From: an uncultured Clostridia bacterium
Lineage (GTDB): Bacteria; Bacillota; Clostridia; Lachnospirales; Anaerotignaceae
Direction of reading: 5' to 3'
Assembly: GCA_944384265.1 (NCBI GenBank)
Contig: CALWSR010000030.1
Location: forward strand, 1 to 39,618
Length of the DNA: 39,618 bases
Below the pieces are notes generated by a model. It searched no databases, was not told the DNA's origin, and saw only the letters and a program-made list of their open reading frames with translations. The translations under genes and the position numbers were made by a program. Shown here piece by piece: positions 1-8,899 of this stretch (its first letter is position 1; the number at the start of each line of letters is the position of its first letter).

Positions 1-3000
1 ATTGGCCTTGCAGTGCTGTATCAAAAGTCCCTTTTCATTGTATTTCCAGCTCTCTTTTGCACCATCCGGATATTCCAACAATATTCTGTTGCCATTTTCA
101 TCATAAAGCTCCTTTGTCACATAGCCATTGCCGTCCTTGACAGATATTTTGTTTTCCCATTGGTCATATTCATATGCTTCGCTGCTGCCGTCTTGCTTTA
201 CATTTTTTGTCACCAGCAGCCTGTCATTGTAATAAAACTGCTCTGAAGCGTCATCTGCGGCATAATAAAATGTATTTACCCTTTCCTTGTCATTATATGT
301 GATGAAAACCTCCTGGCTCTCACTGAATCTCTGCCAAACCACACGCCCTGCCCTATCAAATCGATTTTCCAGATACAGCTTGCCGTTGGCGTCTGTAATG
401 GAGGAAATATAATCATTTTCCTCATAGGTATAAATGGTAATGCCATTGTTTCTGTCCTTTGTTTTTACCAGCAAATCCCCTTCATAAAAATATTCCATTG
501 TTCTGCCTATATTGTCTGTAATGGAAGCAATTTTGTTGTCATGATACTGAAATTTTAAACACTTCCCTCCTGTTGTTTCAATGGTATCTATCACCTCTGT
601 ATTTTCTATATACTGTACAAAAAGTGTGTTTTGATTGTTGTCAGAAATAGAAAGCAGATTGCCATTTTGATTATATACATAGGTCCTTTTATCAAATGCC
701 TCCATTGTAATAAAGCCTGTTGCTTTGTCCTCATATATTTTGTTTCTCAGACTGCCCCCCTTTGTACTTTTCCAGCTATCTTCTTTTTTTTCAAAAAACT
801 CCATGCTGCTGTCGGGCATTTGTATCATCATAAATCTGTCATTGTGCAGCACACGGCTGTCAATGCTGATGCTCCAGCCCTTTCCCACACAGCTTGTTCT
901 ATGGTTTTTGGAATTATAGTAGCGTGTGATTTCTATATCAAAGCCCACATCCTTTATAACAATGTCTGTAAACACCTCTGATAACAGCCCTCTGACTGTA
1001 TCCACCGGCTCTCCTCTGAAGGAGGCCTGGGCTGCATTGGTAATCATGGATTGCTGCAATGTGCGATATACATTTTCCCCATTGATTTTGCTAAAATCCC
1101 AATCATTTCGTGCCAATTCCACACCTAATGCCCCTGCGGTATCTCCCGCCACATCCATTGCAAACTGGCCCATTTTTCTGTTAAACTCCATACCCAGCCT
1201 GCTGGCAGCTCCTCCTGCCATTTGGGATACGAAAAATGCCTCAAAATCAATTTCTCCTGTGCTGGTCAATTCTGATGTCATATTTACAACCGCGTCCACG
1301 CCTTGGCTTCTAATCCATTCCTGCCCCTTTGTCATTTTGCAGGCTTTGTCCAGTCCTAATTTACTTCCCAATTTGCCGGCAATTAAGCCTGAGGAGGTTC
1401 CTCCCTCCAATGTTCTAAAAAAATCTGCTATGCCTTCCACAGAAGAAAAGTCAGCAAAGGGTTCCCCCTGCAGCATATTGCCTATGCCCTCTGCGACCAC
1501 TGCCATGGCGCCGCCATTGATGGTAGAGGATAATATTTTAGGATTGCGTGTTAAATAGGCCAGACCCACCTCACTGACAAAGCCTGAGCCATACATTACA
1601 GCATCAAATGCAGCTTGATTTCCGTCCATAAGGCCATCTCTTACAAAATTGAAACCACCGCTGTAATCTCCTTTTTGTATGTTGGCTGTGCTGGAAATAC
1701 TCTCTCCAATGTTTGCTGCGCCTGTAATTGCATGGACTGTTCCGGAAACCACAATCACCTTTCCCACAAGGGCAGCACCGGCCACAAGGGTTCCGCCGCC
1801 GGTAAATGCTGCACCGGCTACGGCCAAACCGCCAACTACAACACAGGTTGCGCCAATGGCCACTGCCTTTAGTCCACTCCAAAACTTTTCTTTTGCCAGC
1901 CGTTCTGCTTCCTCCTGCTTTTGTTTTTCTGCTTCTCTGACTTCCTCCCGCAGTGCTTCCAATTCTGCGGCGTCACCTTTTGCCGCTTCTGCAATTTCTG
2001 CCGAATAATCCTGTATGGGTGCTTTCTTTTCATACCCCTCCATCTCTATTTTGGTATAGGCATCAATGGTGACATTGATACCATTTAAATCAATGGTATG
2101 GGTACCGCCCTCCTCTGTTTCTATCAGAATATCCTTGCCGGCCAAAAAAACAATGTTTTCAGTCATGCCTGCTTCTATGGTGGACCAGCCCACATTGGAT
2201 TCCAGCTTTTCACAATAGCCAATTTCCAAATCTGTGGCTGCTGTAATGGAAATGGTGTCCCCTGACTGGATTGAAATGACGCCTGAGCCTGTTAAATTCA
2301 TTTGATTGTTTTGGGTTTTATATTCCATATCATTATGCCCAAGACGCATTTCCTTTCCAAACTCATTTCTCATATGCTTTTCTCTTGTATCTGTCATTCT
2401 GTCTTGACCGGCCGTTCCTTTTCTGACAGAAGAACATATGATGGCATCCTTTTCCATGGTGTTTGGAAAATATAGTAAAACAGCACTGCCCACCTTTGGC
2501 ATATAATAGCCTACTTCATTGTTGATACCTCCGGCATAGGGAATAAACTTGTTGTTTTTTCCTTTATATACAGGGTCAATATCCAAATGGATGCGAATGG
2601 TGTTTCGCACAATTTCTTTAATGACGCCGCCGATTCTGGCCCCCTGTATATTTTTATTTTCTATAAAATTTTGACTTGCACCATCTTTTGTTGTAATATA
2701 ATACCTGTGCAGGACTTCCTCCTGCTTTATGTAAGTTTCAATTTTTGTGATTATCAAGGGCTGATATTTGTATTTTAACACCTCGCAAATGTTAAAATAC
2801 TGATATGTTTCAATCTGATAGCTAATTTTATCCCAATCTCTGATATTGGAATGAAAGTTAGATATGGTGTCAATATAATCCTCCAGATTTTTGGTACGGA
2901 CATAGCTGGTTTCTTTTACAGCCTTGATTTGGTCATACTCTGGAATGCCAAAAAACAGTCTTGGATAAAAGGCCTTGTCCTCGCATACAATGCCCTTTCC

Positions 3001-3483
3001 AAAATGAGAAGCCAATCGCTTCATAAACTCCCAGTCTGTTTCATTATATTGTACAATGATATCTGGTATGGTCTGTCCCTTTGTGATGGTATCAATATAT
3101 TCAGCTCTTGGATAATCCCCCATAATTTCATTGAGAATATCTTGATAGGTCATGCTTAAATCTTGAAAAGAACGATATTTTTTTACAATGTCAAAATGAT
3201 AGGTGCAGGCGATTGCCTCCAATTCCACAGTATATACCTGATTGAAGGCTTTTACCGTTGCACTGTCCATATATCCGCAAAATACAATCTCTTCTCCTTG
3301 CAGCACCTGTATTTTGTCATGAAAATCCATTTCCATAGCATACCAATGGGTTTCTTCTTCCGGTATGATTGCTTTTATGTACAATTTGCTGTGCCTGCTG
3401 ATTTCACGCTGTATTTTTAGGTCTATAATCCTATGCAGAGATTTTGTAAATTCTATTTCAAACTCCTTATACTTTACCAGCAT
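1..3483 (-). CDS. VgrG-RHS fusion effector (3'-truncated by window edge)
   Basis: The frame is open from ATG 3483 to base 1 (1161 codons, no stop), so the C-terminus lies outside the window. An AGAGGTGA ribosome site precedes the ATG. Residues 1 to about 265 read as a gp27/VgrG-type spike base (compare the separate VgrG at 5896-7323: both have an 'ETDW-FxKRxAS' segment followed by a 'FFG-P' loop). Next come an OB-like part, a Gly/Ile-rich beta-helix-like needle (about 385-480), a charged coiled coil (about 493-533), an Ala/Gly/Val hydrophobic stretch (about 538-595), a DUF6531-type RHS opening (about 825-900, with GEPVDTVRG, ITRYYNS and GKGWS) and YD repeats to the edge. Known family: RHS shells encapsulate a C-terminal toxin delivered by a VgrG/PAAR tip. 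Inference: this is an injected polymorphic toxin whose toxin and immunity genes are to the left. The hydrophobic stretch resembles translocation segments of T6SS Rhs effectors. Confidence 0.85.
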   Translation of the reverse strand, partial: MLVKYKEFEIEFTKSLHRIIDLKIQREISRHSKLYIKAIIPEEETHWYAMEMDFHDKIQVLQGEEIVFCGYMDSATVKAFNQVYTVELEAIACTYHFDIVKKYRSFQDLSMTYQDILNEIMGDYPRAEYIDTITKGQTIPDIIVQYNETDWEFMKRLASHFGKGIVCEDKAFYPRLFFGIPEYDQIKAVKETSYVRTKNLEDYIDTISNFHSNIRDWDKISYQIETYQYFNICEVLKYKYQPLIITKIETYIKQEEVLHRYYITTKDGASQNFIENKNIQGARIGGVIKEIVRNTIRIHLDIDPVYKGKNNKFIPYAGGINNEVGYYMPKVGSAVLLYFPNTMEKDAIICSSVRKGTAGQDRMTDTREKHMRNEFGKEMRLGHNDMEYKTQNNQMNLTGSGVISIQSGDTISITAATDLEIGYCEKLESNVGWSTIEAGMTENIVFLAGKDILIETEEGGTHTIDLNGINVTIDAYTKIEMEGYEKKAPIQDYSAEIAEAAKGDAAELEALREEVREAEKQKQEEAERLAKEKFWSGLKAVAIGATCVVVGGLAVAGAAFTGGGTLVAGAALVGKVIVVSGTVHAITGAANIGESISSTANIQKGDYSGGFNFVRDGLMDGNQAAFDAVMYGSGFVSEVGLAYLTRNPKILSSTINGGAMAVVAEGIGNMLQGEPFADFSSVEGIADFFRTLEGGTSSGLIAGKLGSKLGLDKACKMTKGQEWIRSQGVDAVVNMTSELTSTGEIDFEAFFVSQMAGGAASRLGMEFNRKMGQFAMDVAGDTAGALGVELARNDWDFSKINGENVYRTLQQSMITNAAQASFRGEPVDTVRGLLSEVFTDIVIKDVGFDIEITRYYNSKNHRTSCVGKGWSISIDSRVLHNDRFMMIQMPDSSMEFFEKKEDSWKSTKGGSLRNKIYEDKATGFITMEAFDKRTYVYNQNGNLLSISDNNQNTLFVQYIENTEVIDTIETTGGKCLKFQYHDNKIASITDNIGRTMEYFYEGDLLVKTKDRNNGITIYTYEENDYISSITDANGKLYLENRFDRAGRVVWQRFSESQEVFITYNDKERVNTFYYAADDASEQFYYNDRLLVTKNVKQDGSSEAYEYDQWENKISVKDGNGYVTKELYDENGNRILLEYPDGAKESWKYNEKGLLIQHCKAN

Positions 3484-3503
3484 CTATCTCACCTCTATCA
3501 CAA

Positions 3504-4196
3504 TTACTCACTATTTTGTTCCCTGTCTATTTGTCCATCGTCTACAATGATTACTTTTCCTCCTTTGGCACAAATGACATAAGAGGTGTTTAATAATGCC
3601 TGCCTTCCCTCTATCAATACATCTTCCTTTGTATCCAGCCATGTTGTGATGGGGTCATATGTACACGACTGTACAGAGCTTGCCGCCTTTTCCCGCTGGG
3701 CTGATTTTGCCGACTCTTTTTTTTCCTTGCTTGTAAAAATGCTGTCTATAAAACTAAAAAAGCTTTCACCAAATGTTTTTTTCTCCGTTTTTTTGGCCTC
3801 TTGCTCCTCACAGATATCCATGTAGCCTGCCACACAGTTTCCCATACAGTTGACATTGATTGTAGGCATATAATCCCAGCGGTTTAGCTGAGCCTTATTG
3901 CGCAGATAGACGCCGTGGCTTATAGGTACAATCAACCTGGCAGAGCGGGTGCCATGCTCACAAATTGTTTGTGCTCCATGCACCACATAACTTTTCAGCT
4001 CTGCCGCCTTGGCATTGATGGCGGCCAAGGCCTGCTCTTGCGCCGCTAATGTTACCATTGAGGTCATCATTTCTCCTATATTTTTAGGAGGATTGTTTTT
4101 TAAAGCCTCTTTTGTACTGTCTATTTTTCCCTGCAATGCCCCATATTGCTGTGCCAGTTCTTGTCGCTTTGCACCATCCTGTGCCATTTCTCCCAT
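3504..4196 (-). CDS. PAAR-like tip protein (DUF4280)
   Basis: 230 aa. Residues from about 69 onward show the DUF4280 signature: YVVHGAQTICEHGT, a vPiSHGVY loop, then NCMGNC, SCTYDP and ICAKGGKVIIVDDGQI, with paired Cys residues that in PAAR-like tips would bind a metal. DUF4280 proteins are PAAR-like caps that sharpen the VgrG spike. Unusual points are a roughly 65-residue helical N-terminal extension and a Lys/Glu/Ser-rich insertion (about 130-170) between the Cys-containing halves. The gene starts 8 bp after the upstream gene's stop, with AAGGGTGA as ribosome site, and ends 20 bp before the VgrG-RHS start, which suggests that the tip and effector are co-translated. The family call is firm; tip function is inferred from context. 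Confidence 0.85.
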   Translation of the reverse strand: MGEMAQDGAKRQELAQQYGALQGKIDSTKEALKNNPPKNIGEMMTSMVTLAAQEQALAAINAKAAELKSYVVHGAQTICEHGTRSARLIVPISHGVYLRNKAQLNRWDYMPTINVNCMGNCVAGYMDICEEQEAKKTEKKTFGESFFSFIDSIFTSKEKKESAKSAQREKAASSVQSCTYDPITTWLDTKEDVLIEGRQALLNTSYVICAKGGKVIIVDDGQIDREQNSE

Positions 4197-4203
4197 AGAG
4201 CAA

Positions 4204-4737
4204 TCACCCTTTCTTGATTTCTATTTTTGTAAGCCGGATACCGGATAAAAACCGCCGCAACAGGCTTTCTGCTATATCTAAATTGATAACCACCGGACAT
4301 TCTTTTAAATTTGCCACACGAAATATTTTTTTATTTTTGATGACAGCTTCCTTCAGCACCAATTTTTTTAAAGAGCCGTCCTTATCATACTCTGTTTCCG
4401 GCGCCATACAATCTATACAATCCATAAGGGGCATCCAATACACCTTTTTGGTATCAGAGGCTTCTCCTGTCAAAATGACGCATTTTATGATGATAGAAAA
4501 ATCATAGCTTGTAAACACCTCCTTGACCTTTTGAGAAACCAAAAAGGTGGGGATATCTATAACATCCGGATAAAAGCTGAATTTCTTATCCTTTACATAT
4601 ACAATGGATACATCCTTTATCCGCTCTGCATCCTTTTTTTCTGCTATTTGTCTTCTTTCATAGTCGGAATCCGGCTTTAAATTTAATTTTATGGTATTTG
4701 GAATGTTCTCTTTTTGGGATAGTATAAAATACTCCAT
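4204..4737 (-). CDS. Imm11/DUF1629-like protein
   Basis: 177 aa with no signal peptide or membrane segment. The central and C-terminal parts (YWMPLMDCIDCMAPETE, a 'KKIFRVANLKECPVVIN' segment, then a final SLLRRFLSGIRLTKIEI helix/strand) resemble the Imm11/DUF1629 fold. Members of this fold occur as immunity proteins in polymorphic-toxin loci and as stand-alone proteins beside RHS genes. The gene lies in the effector end of the injection locus, 12 bp after the pentapeptide gene, with a GGAGGAGAT ribosome site. It could protect against a toxin, or act as an adaptor between tip and cargo. The family resemblance was judged by eye; the role is not shown by the sequence. Confidence 0.5.
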   Translation of the reverse strand: MEYFILSQKENIPNTIKLNLKPDSDYERRQIAEKKDAERIKDVSIVYVKDKKFSFYPDVIDIPTFLVSQKVKEVFTSYDFSIIIKCVILTGEASDTKKVYWMPLMDCIDCMAPETEYDKDGSLKKLVLKEAVIKNKKIFRVANLKECPVVINLDIAESLLRRFLSGIRLTKIEIKKG

Positions 4738-4749
4738 GCCATCTCCTCC

Positions 4750-5880
4750 CTAGCAAATGATAATTGATGCTGTCTGCTCTTGTGTCAGCTGCAAATTTTC
4801 TATGTCCTTTTTATCAAAAAAAGCATTTTTTAAACAGGCTCCCGAAAAATCTGCTCCCTTTAGCTTTGCGCCTCTAAAATCTGCTCCGGAAAAATCCGCT
4901 GACGAAAAATCTGCATATTCCAAATTTGCATTTGAAAAATTAACACCGGAAAAGCCCAGTACATATTCTGTTTTTTCATTGGGAACTGTAATTCCGCCGG
5001 CAGCATAACAAAATTCTGCCCCTTTCAAATTGGCATTTTCAAAATTGGCATCAAACACCACAGCCCAGCTAAAATGGCAAAATTCCATAGTACAATTTGA
5101 AAATATGGCATTAACAAAATAAGAGGCTCTCATATCTGCTTCTGTTAAATCAGAACCGGAAAAATCTGTAAAACAAAAATTCGATTTTTTTAAAACCAGC
5201 TTTGACAAATCCATTTCTGTAAAAGGCTGAAAATAAAACTTTCCGTTTTCCACATGATTTATATTTTTTCTTATTTTTTTATGATTCAGCCTTTTATCAG
5301 AAATAAAATAGATTTGCTCTATGTAATCCTTATATTCTCCGGCATAAACAGCAAATTGTCCTGCCTTTTTTATGTTTTGAAATGCCTCTGTGTGGATTGC
5401 CCTTTGCAGAGCAATTCTTGCAATTTTAACAATATATTTGATATAGATGAGGGCTTCCTTTTGCACCATGATTTCTATGTCGTCAGCATTTACTTTTCCT
5501 ATAAACTGCTTGGACTGCTCCAGCAGATATTGCTGATACAGCTCTAAAAAGGTGAAAAATTCACCTGCTGTAAAATGGGTTTGCACAGGCTCCTTATCAA
5601 AATATCCTTCTGCATCATAGGCACTTAACAAAATGGTATACTCTTTGTGTAATATACCTGTTCTTAGCACCTGCAAATAAATATTGCCAATTTCTTTTTT
5701 TTCTTCCCTTTGCTGCTTTTGTACAATTTTTTGAAAATGTCTTTGAAATTGCTCCGAAAATTTATCTGCTAAAATATCCATATTTTTTTTGCAATAAATA
5801 TCCAGCTTTTGCAGCAAATCTAATTTTTTATCTTTGGCATATTTTTCAAAAAAATTTTCCACAACATTTTCTCTTTCCAA
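4750..5880 (-). CDS. pentapeptide-repeat protein
   Basis: 376 aa starting at TTG 5880, chosen because AAGGAGAGAGG sits just upstream and no in-frame ATG is near. The first 210 residues are helical and charged, with no family I recognise. From about residue 217 to 362 the chain is a run of A(D/N)LXX-type pentapeptides (LSKLVLKKSNF, FSGSDLTEADM, ANFENANLKGAEF, then a dense block ending in ACLKNAFF), which folds as a right-handed quadrilateral beta-helix. A 25-residue break near 285-310 splits the helix. The position between a VgrG and the PAAR-like gene suggests an injected effector, a spike-associated fibre or an adaptor. No catalytic motif is visible. Confidence 0.8.
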   Translation of the reverse strand: MERENVVENFFEKYAKDKKLDLLQKLDIYCKKNMDILADKFSEQFQRHFQKIVQKQQREEKKEIGNIYLQVLRTGILHKEYTILLSAYDAEGYFDKEPVQTHFTAGEFFTFLELYQQYLLEQSKQFIGKVNADDIEIMVQKEALIYIKYIVKIARIALQRAIHTEAFQNIKKAGQFAVYAGEYKDYIEQIYFISDKRLNHKKIRKNINHVENGKFYFQPFTEMDLSKLVLKKSNFCFTDFSGSDLTEADMRASYFVNAIFSNCTMEFCHFSWAVVFDANFENANLKGAEFCYAAGGITVPNEKTEYVLGFSGVNFSNANLEYADFSSADFSGADFRGAKLKGADFSGACLKNAFFDKKDIENLQLTQEQTASIIIC

Positions 5881-5895
5881 CGGCCTCTCTCCTTG

Positions 5896-7323
5896 CTAGT
5901 TTTGATATACTTCATTGCCCAGTATTTTTGTAACACCAGCATTATCCATGCTGATTTCTGCCATGCCGCATTTCATGTTGATATGATTGGAGGCTGATAT
6001 TTTGATGTTTTCTCCTGCAATAATCATAATATCCTTACTTGCCTTTATCACAATTTGATTTGCCGCATCAATGTTGATATTTCCTGCCTCATCCATAATG
6101 ACTGTCCCTGCACCGCCGGAGGTTAATATCACCTGCTGGGGCGTCATTGTCATCTCCATGCCCTCCGGGTTTCTGATGTATCTTGTTTTGGGGTCGCCCA
6201 TTCTGTCCATTTTGGGGTCTGGGTCATCAGAAACATATTTGCTGACAGAGCTTACTGCAAAGGCATCTCCCTCATTTGTATTGGGCAGCTCAATGCGGAC
6301 AGTATCACCAATTTCCGGCATACAATACCAGCCGCTGCCATCCTCTGAGGCATACATAGCAGAGTAGGAAAACCAATAGGCTGTTTCCAGGCTCTGGCTT
6401 TCATCTATTTCATTCATATGTACCTTTACTTTGTCCTGCTGTGTGGCAATGACATTGCCCCCAATGGAAACACCCTGTATTTTTGTATTTTCAAAATATT
6501 TTTGTTTTAAGCCATCTCGTGAAACAATTTGATAACGGTTTGTTAAAACACCATCCTTTAAATAGAGAAAGGCCTCTTTTACAAACAATGTCAAATCTCT
6601 AAACAACACCTGCTCCCCCAGCTCCAACTGTTTGTAGCTTTCTATTTCAAAAGAGATAAAATCCACATTTGTGACGCCTGCAATATAGTTTGCTGCCATA
6701 AATTGATAATCGCTTAAATTTTTTTTGACAGAAAAGGCATGGCCGTCTAAGCTTTCATTTTTGTTTATATTGGGCGTGCCAAAGAAAAATTTTGGATACA
6801 TATGTTTAAAATCAGGATATAAGCCTTGGTTGTAACGGGAAGCCATTCTTTTGACAAAAGCCCAATCTGTTTCTCTATACTGTAATGTAAAATAGGAAAT
6901 GGGTGTATCCTGCTCCATAAACAACACACTGCCGCCTTCATATTCAGAGGCAATCTTTTTTATCAATGCAGAATAGGGCATGGTTATCTCCTGAAAGGAA
7001 CGGCTTTTTAAAGTGGTGTCCATAAAATATGTGGCTGTTTTTGCCCGAATGGTCAGATGGTAGACATCATGGACCTTTTCAATGGAAATGTCGCTTAAAA
7101 TACCGCAAAAAAGAATATCTGTTTTTTCGTCCTTTTCTTCTACCACCTGTACCACAGTACCAAATTGTGCCATATCAATGTAGCTGTCTTTCATTTCCTG
7201 AGGCACCTTTCCTGTCAGATACAATGTGCCGTGTTCATTGATTTTTTTTGTAATCTCCAGCTCCTCCAAAGCCACCAGCGTAAATGGATGTACAAATATA
7301 TGCTCATATGTCACTTCTGTCAT
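5896..7323 (-). CDS. VgrG-like spike protein
   Basis: 475 aa, ATG with GGAGGGAAAGGA upstream. Residues 1 to about 270 form a gp27-like base (including DWAFVKRMASRYNQG), about 285-365 an OB-like gp5 domain (GWYCMPEIGDTVRIELPN is the typical VgrG strand pair), and about 385-475 a needle of short alternating-hydrophobic strands (NIDAANQIVIKA, NIKISASNHINM), as in VgrG/gpV spikes. Unlike the paralogous N-terminus at 1-3483, it ends directly after the needle, so it carries no fused effector. It is likely the trimeric hub and spike on which PAAR-like tips and cargo assemble. Length is a little shorter than a typical T6SS VgrG. Confidence 0.85.
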   Translation of the reverse strand: MTEVTYEHIFVHPFTLVALEELEITKKINEHGTLYLTGKVPQEMKDSYIDMAQFGTVVQVVEEKDEKTDILFCGILSDISIEKVHDVYHLTIRAKTATYFMDTTLKSRSFQEITMPYSALIKKIASEYEGGSVLFMEQDTPISYFTLQYRETDWAFVKRMASRYNQGLYPDFKHMYPKFFFGTPNINKNESLDGHAFSVKKNLSDYQFMAANYIAGVTNVDFISFEIESYKQLELGEQVLFRDLTLFVKEAFLYLKDGVLTNRYQIVSRDGLKQKYFENTKIQGVSIGGNVIATQQDKVKVHMNEIDESQSLETAYWFSYSAMYASEDGSGWYCMPEIGDTVRIELPNTNEGDAFAVSSVSKYVSDDPDPKMDRMGDPKTRYIRNPEGMEMTMTPQQVILTSGGAGTVIMDEAGNINIDAANQIVIKASKDIMIIAGENIKISASNHINMKCGMAEISMDNAGVTKILGNEVYQN

Positions 7324-7336
7324 ATTCCTTTCCCTC

Positions 7337-7954
7337 CTATTCCAATGTAACGGTTTGAAGCATATTTTTTATGATTTCTTCCCAAATTTTTACCCATTTA
7401 ATATCTCCATTTAAATTCCATGTCAAAAATCCATCTCTCACTTCCATAAATATCATATACTGAAAGAAAACATCTTTTTGCGCCTTTGTGATAAACAAGC
7501 AATAGGCGGCTTTATTTTGGGCTATTCGCTTCAAACCATCTTCTATCCATATTGTATGTATTTTTCTTTTGGCAAGATTTTCTTTCATTTCTTTTTTCAA
7601 ATTGGTTACGGTAAGCTGTATGTTTGTTCCCTTTGCAAAGCTGAAAATAGAATGGATGGTATGCCTCATATTGCACTCTACAATATAGCCCCCTTCATTT
7701 GTCATTTGCTCAAAATAATTTTTGGGAAATACCATGCTGAAACGATTTTCAAAAAAATCTCTTCTTTCAAATTCCATATCAAATACTGCTATGTTTAATG
7801 CTCCCTTTTTGATACCTTGTGCAATGGTTTCTTTTTCTTCCTCTGACAATTCCTCCATTTGGTCATAGGTGTTGTTTGTCATTTCTTCTGCCTTTTGCAT
7901 TGCCTGCTCTTTTTCTCTTTCCAATCTGGCAAATACTTCATCTATATAAACCAT
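7337..7954 (-). CDS. small protein, possible DcrB/Eag-like effector chaperone
   Basis: 205 aa starting at ATG 7954. GGGAGG lies 8 nt before it; a GTG three bases earlier is also possible. The first 45 residues are a Glu/Lys/Met-rich coiled coil. The rest shows a strand/helix order like DcrB/DUF1795: FSMVFPKNYF near the start of the domain, then YIVECN, a central helix, KAAYCLFITKAQKDVFFQYMIF-type strands split by a turn, and a final amphipathic helix (WVKIWEEIIKNML). DUF1795 proteins are Eag chaperones that hold the membrane segments of T6SS Rhs/PAAR effectors. The gene sits 13 bp before vgrG in a locus that encodes an RHS effector with such a segment. This is an inference from fold pattern and context only. 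Confidence 0.4.
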   Translation of the reverse strand: MVYIDEVFARLEREKEQAMQKAEEMTNNTYDQMEELSEEEKETIAQGIKKGALNIAVFDMEFERRDFFENRFSMVFPKNYFEQMTNEGGYIVECNMRHTIHSIFSFAKGTNIQLTVTNLKKEMKENLAKRKIHTIWIEDGLKRIAQNKAAYCLFITKAQKDVFFQYMIFMEVRDGFLTWNLNGDIKWVKIWEEIIKNMLQTVTLE

Positions 7955-7957
7955 CAC

Positions 7958-8899
7958 TTCACCCTCCCAGCCATATATTTTCTTTTGCTCTGTACTGCAT
8001 TTTTGGCCATATCCTTTTCAAACACAATGTATTTTTCCCACTCACATTGCAGTATTCTCTTACTTCAATAGAAAATAGAAATCCACATAGCATTATAGCC
8101 AAAACCAGTTCTTTGCATTTCTTCTTTGATTTTTAAAGTACTTTCCTTAATTTAAAAGCATTTAAAATATCCCTCATTTCCTTTGCCGTCTTCTTTCAAA
8201 AACAACAACACCAATTTCTTTGTGCTGTTTTGAAACAGTATGCCATATCATTTTTCATATTCATGTAACACATCTCATTGCAGTGCTTCTTTTTTTGTTT
8301 CAAAATCTGCGCTGACAACACAATCTGTATCATAGCAGGTGTGACTTTTGTCTGTGCCTTTGAAAATTTAAGCAGCTTTTCCATATGCAAAGCCTGCTTT
8401 GCAGTGCAATTCCTTTTTTTGTATCCTATACATCCAGTTCTTAACATTGCACCATTGTGTGGCATTGCCATAAAACAGAAAGCCGGAAGCTTTACATCCA
8501 AAACCATTTATTTCTCCACTCCAAAGCAATGGGATTTTTCAATGGGCTTCAGCCTTCAAGGGCTTACAAGCACCTTCCATTTTCTTGGCGGCTTTTTTCA
8601 AATCAAGCAATAGACGGGCAATATTGCTTACGAAAACAAATGGTGTTTTTCACATTCCTTTTTGCCCGGCAATACTGCAAGCAATGGCAGCATTTTTCAA
8701 AAGCCGGCTTGATATGGTATACTTTGTATTTCTTAACTCTTAAAGATATCATTTCAATAGGCTTTCATATTGCCATTGAAAAGCCCTCCATTGATAAGCT
8801 GCACAGTATCATTTATGGCTTTATGCAAATACAGCATAAATCCTTTTCTTCCTTTCTGCTTCAAAAGCATTGTCCATACAGCCAATATAGCCATCTTTT
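7958..8899. other. gene-free stretch between RHS gene and effector cassette
   Basis: There is no convincing reading frame on either strand. Minus-strand frames are short and broken by stops; the best is a 49-codon Cys-rich frame at 8752-8603 without a good ribosome site. The stretch lies where the toxin tip and immunity gene of the preceding RHS protein would be expected, so decay of such genes is possible, but I see no recognisable remnant. Confidence 0.5.

Noticed and set aside
926..1558. 210-codon plus-strand frame inside the VgrG-RHS gene
   Set aside because: It is the antisense of a continuous, domain-bearing minus-strand frame; composition is that of a shadow.
8603..8752. 49-codon minus-strand frame with several Cys (CCHCLQYC)
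   Set aside because: No ribosome site at a useful distance, AT-rich surrounding and no neighbouring frame of the same kind; a chance zinc-finger look-alike is more likely.
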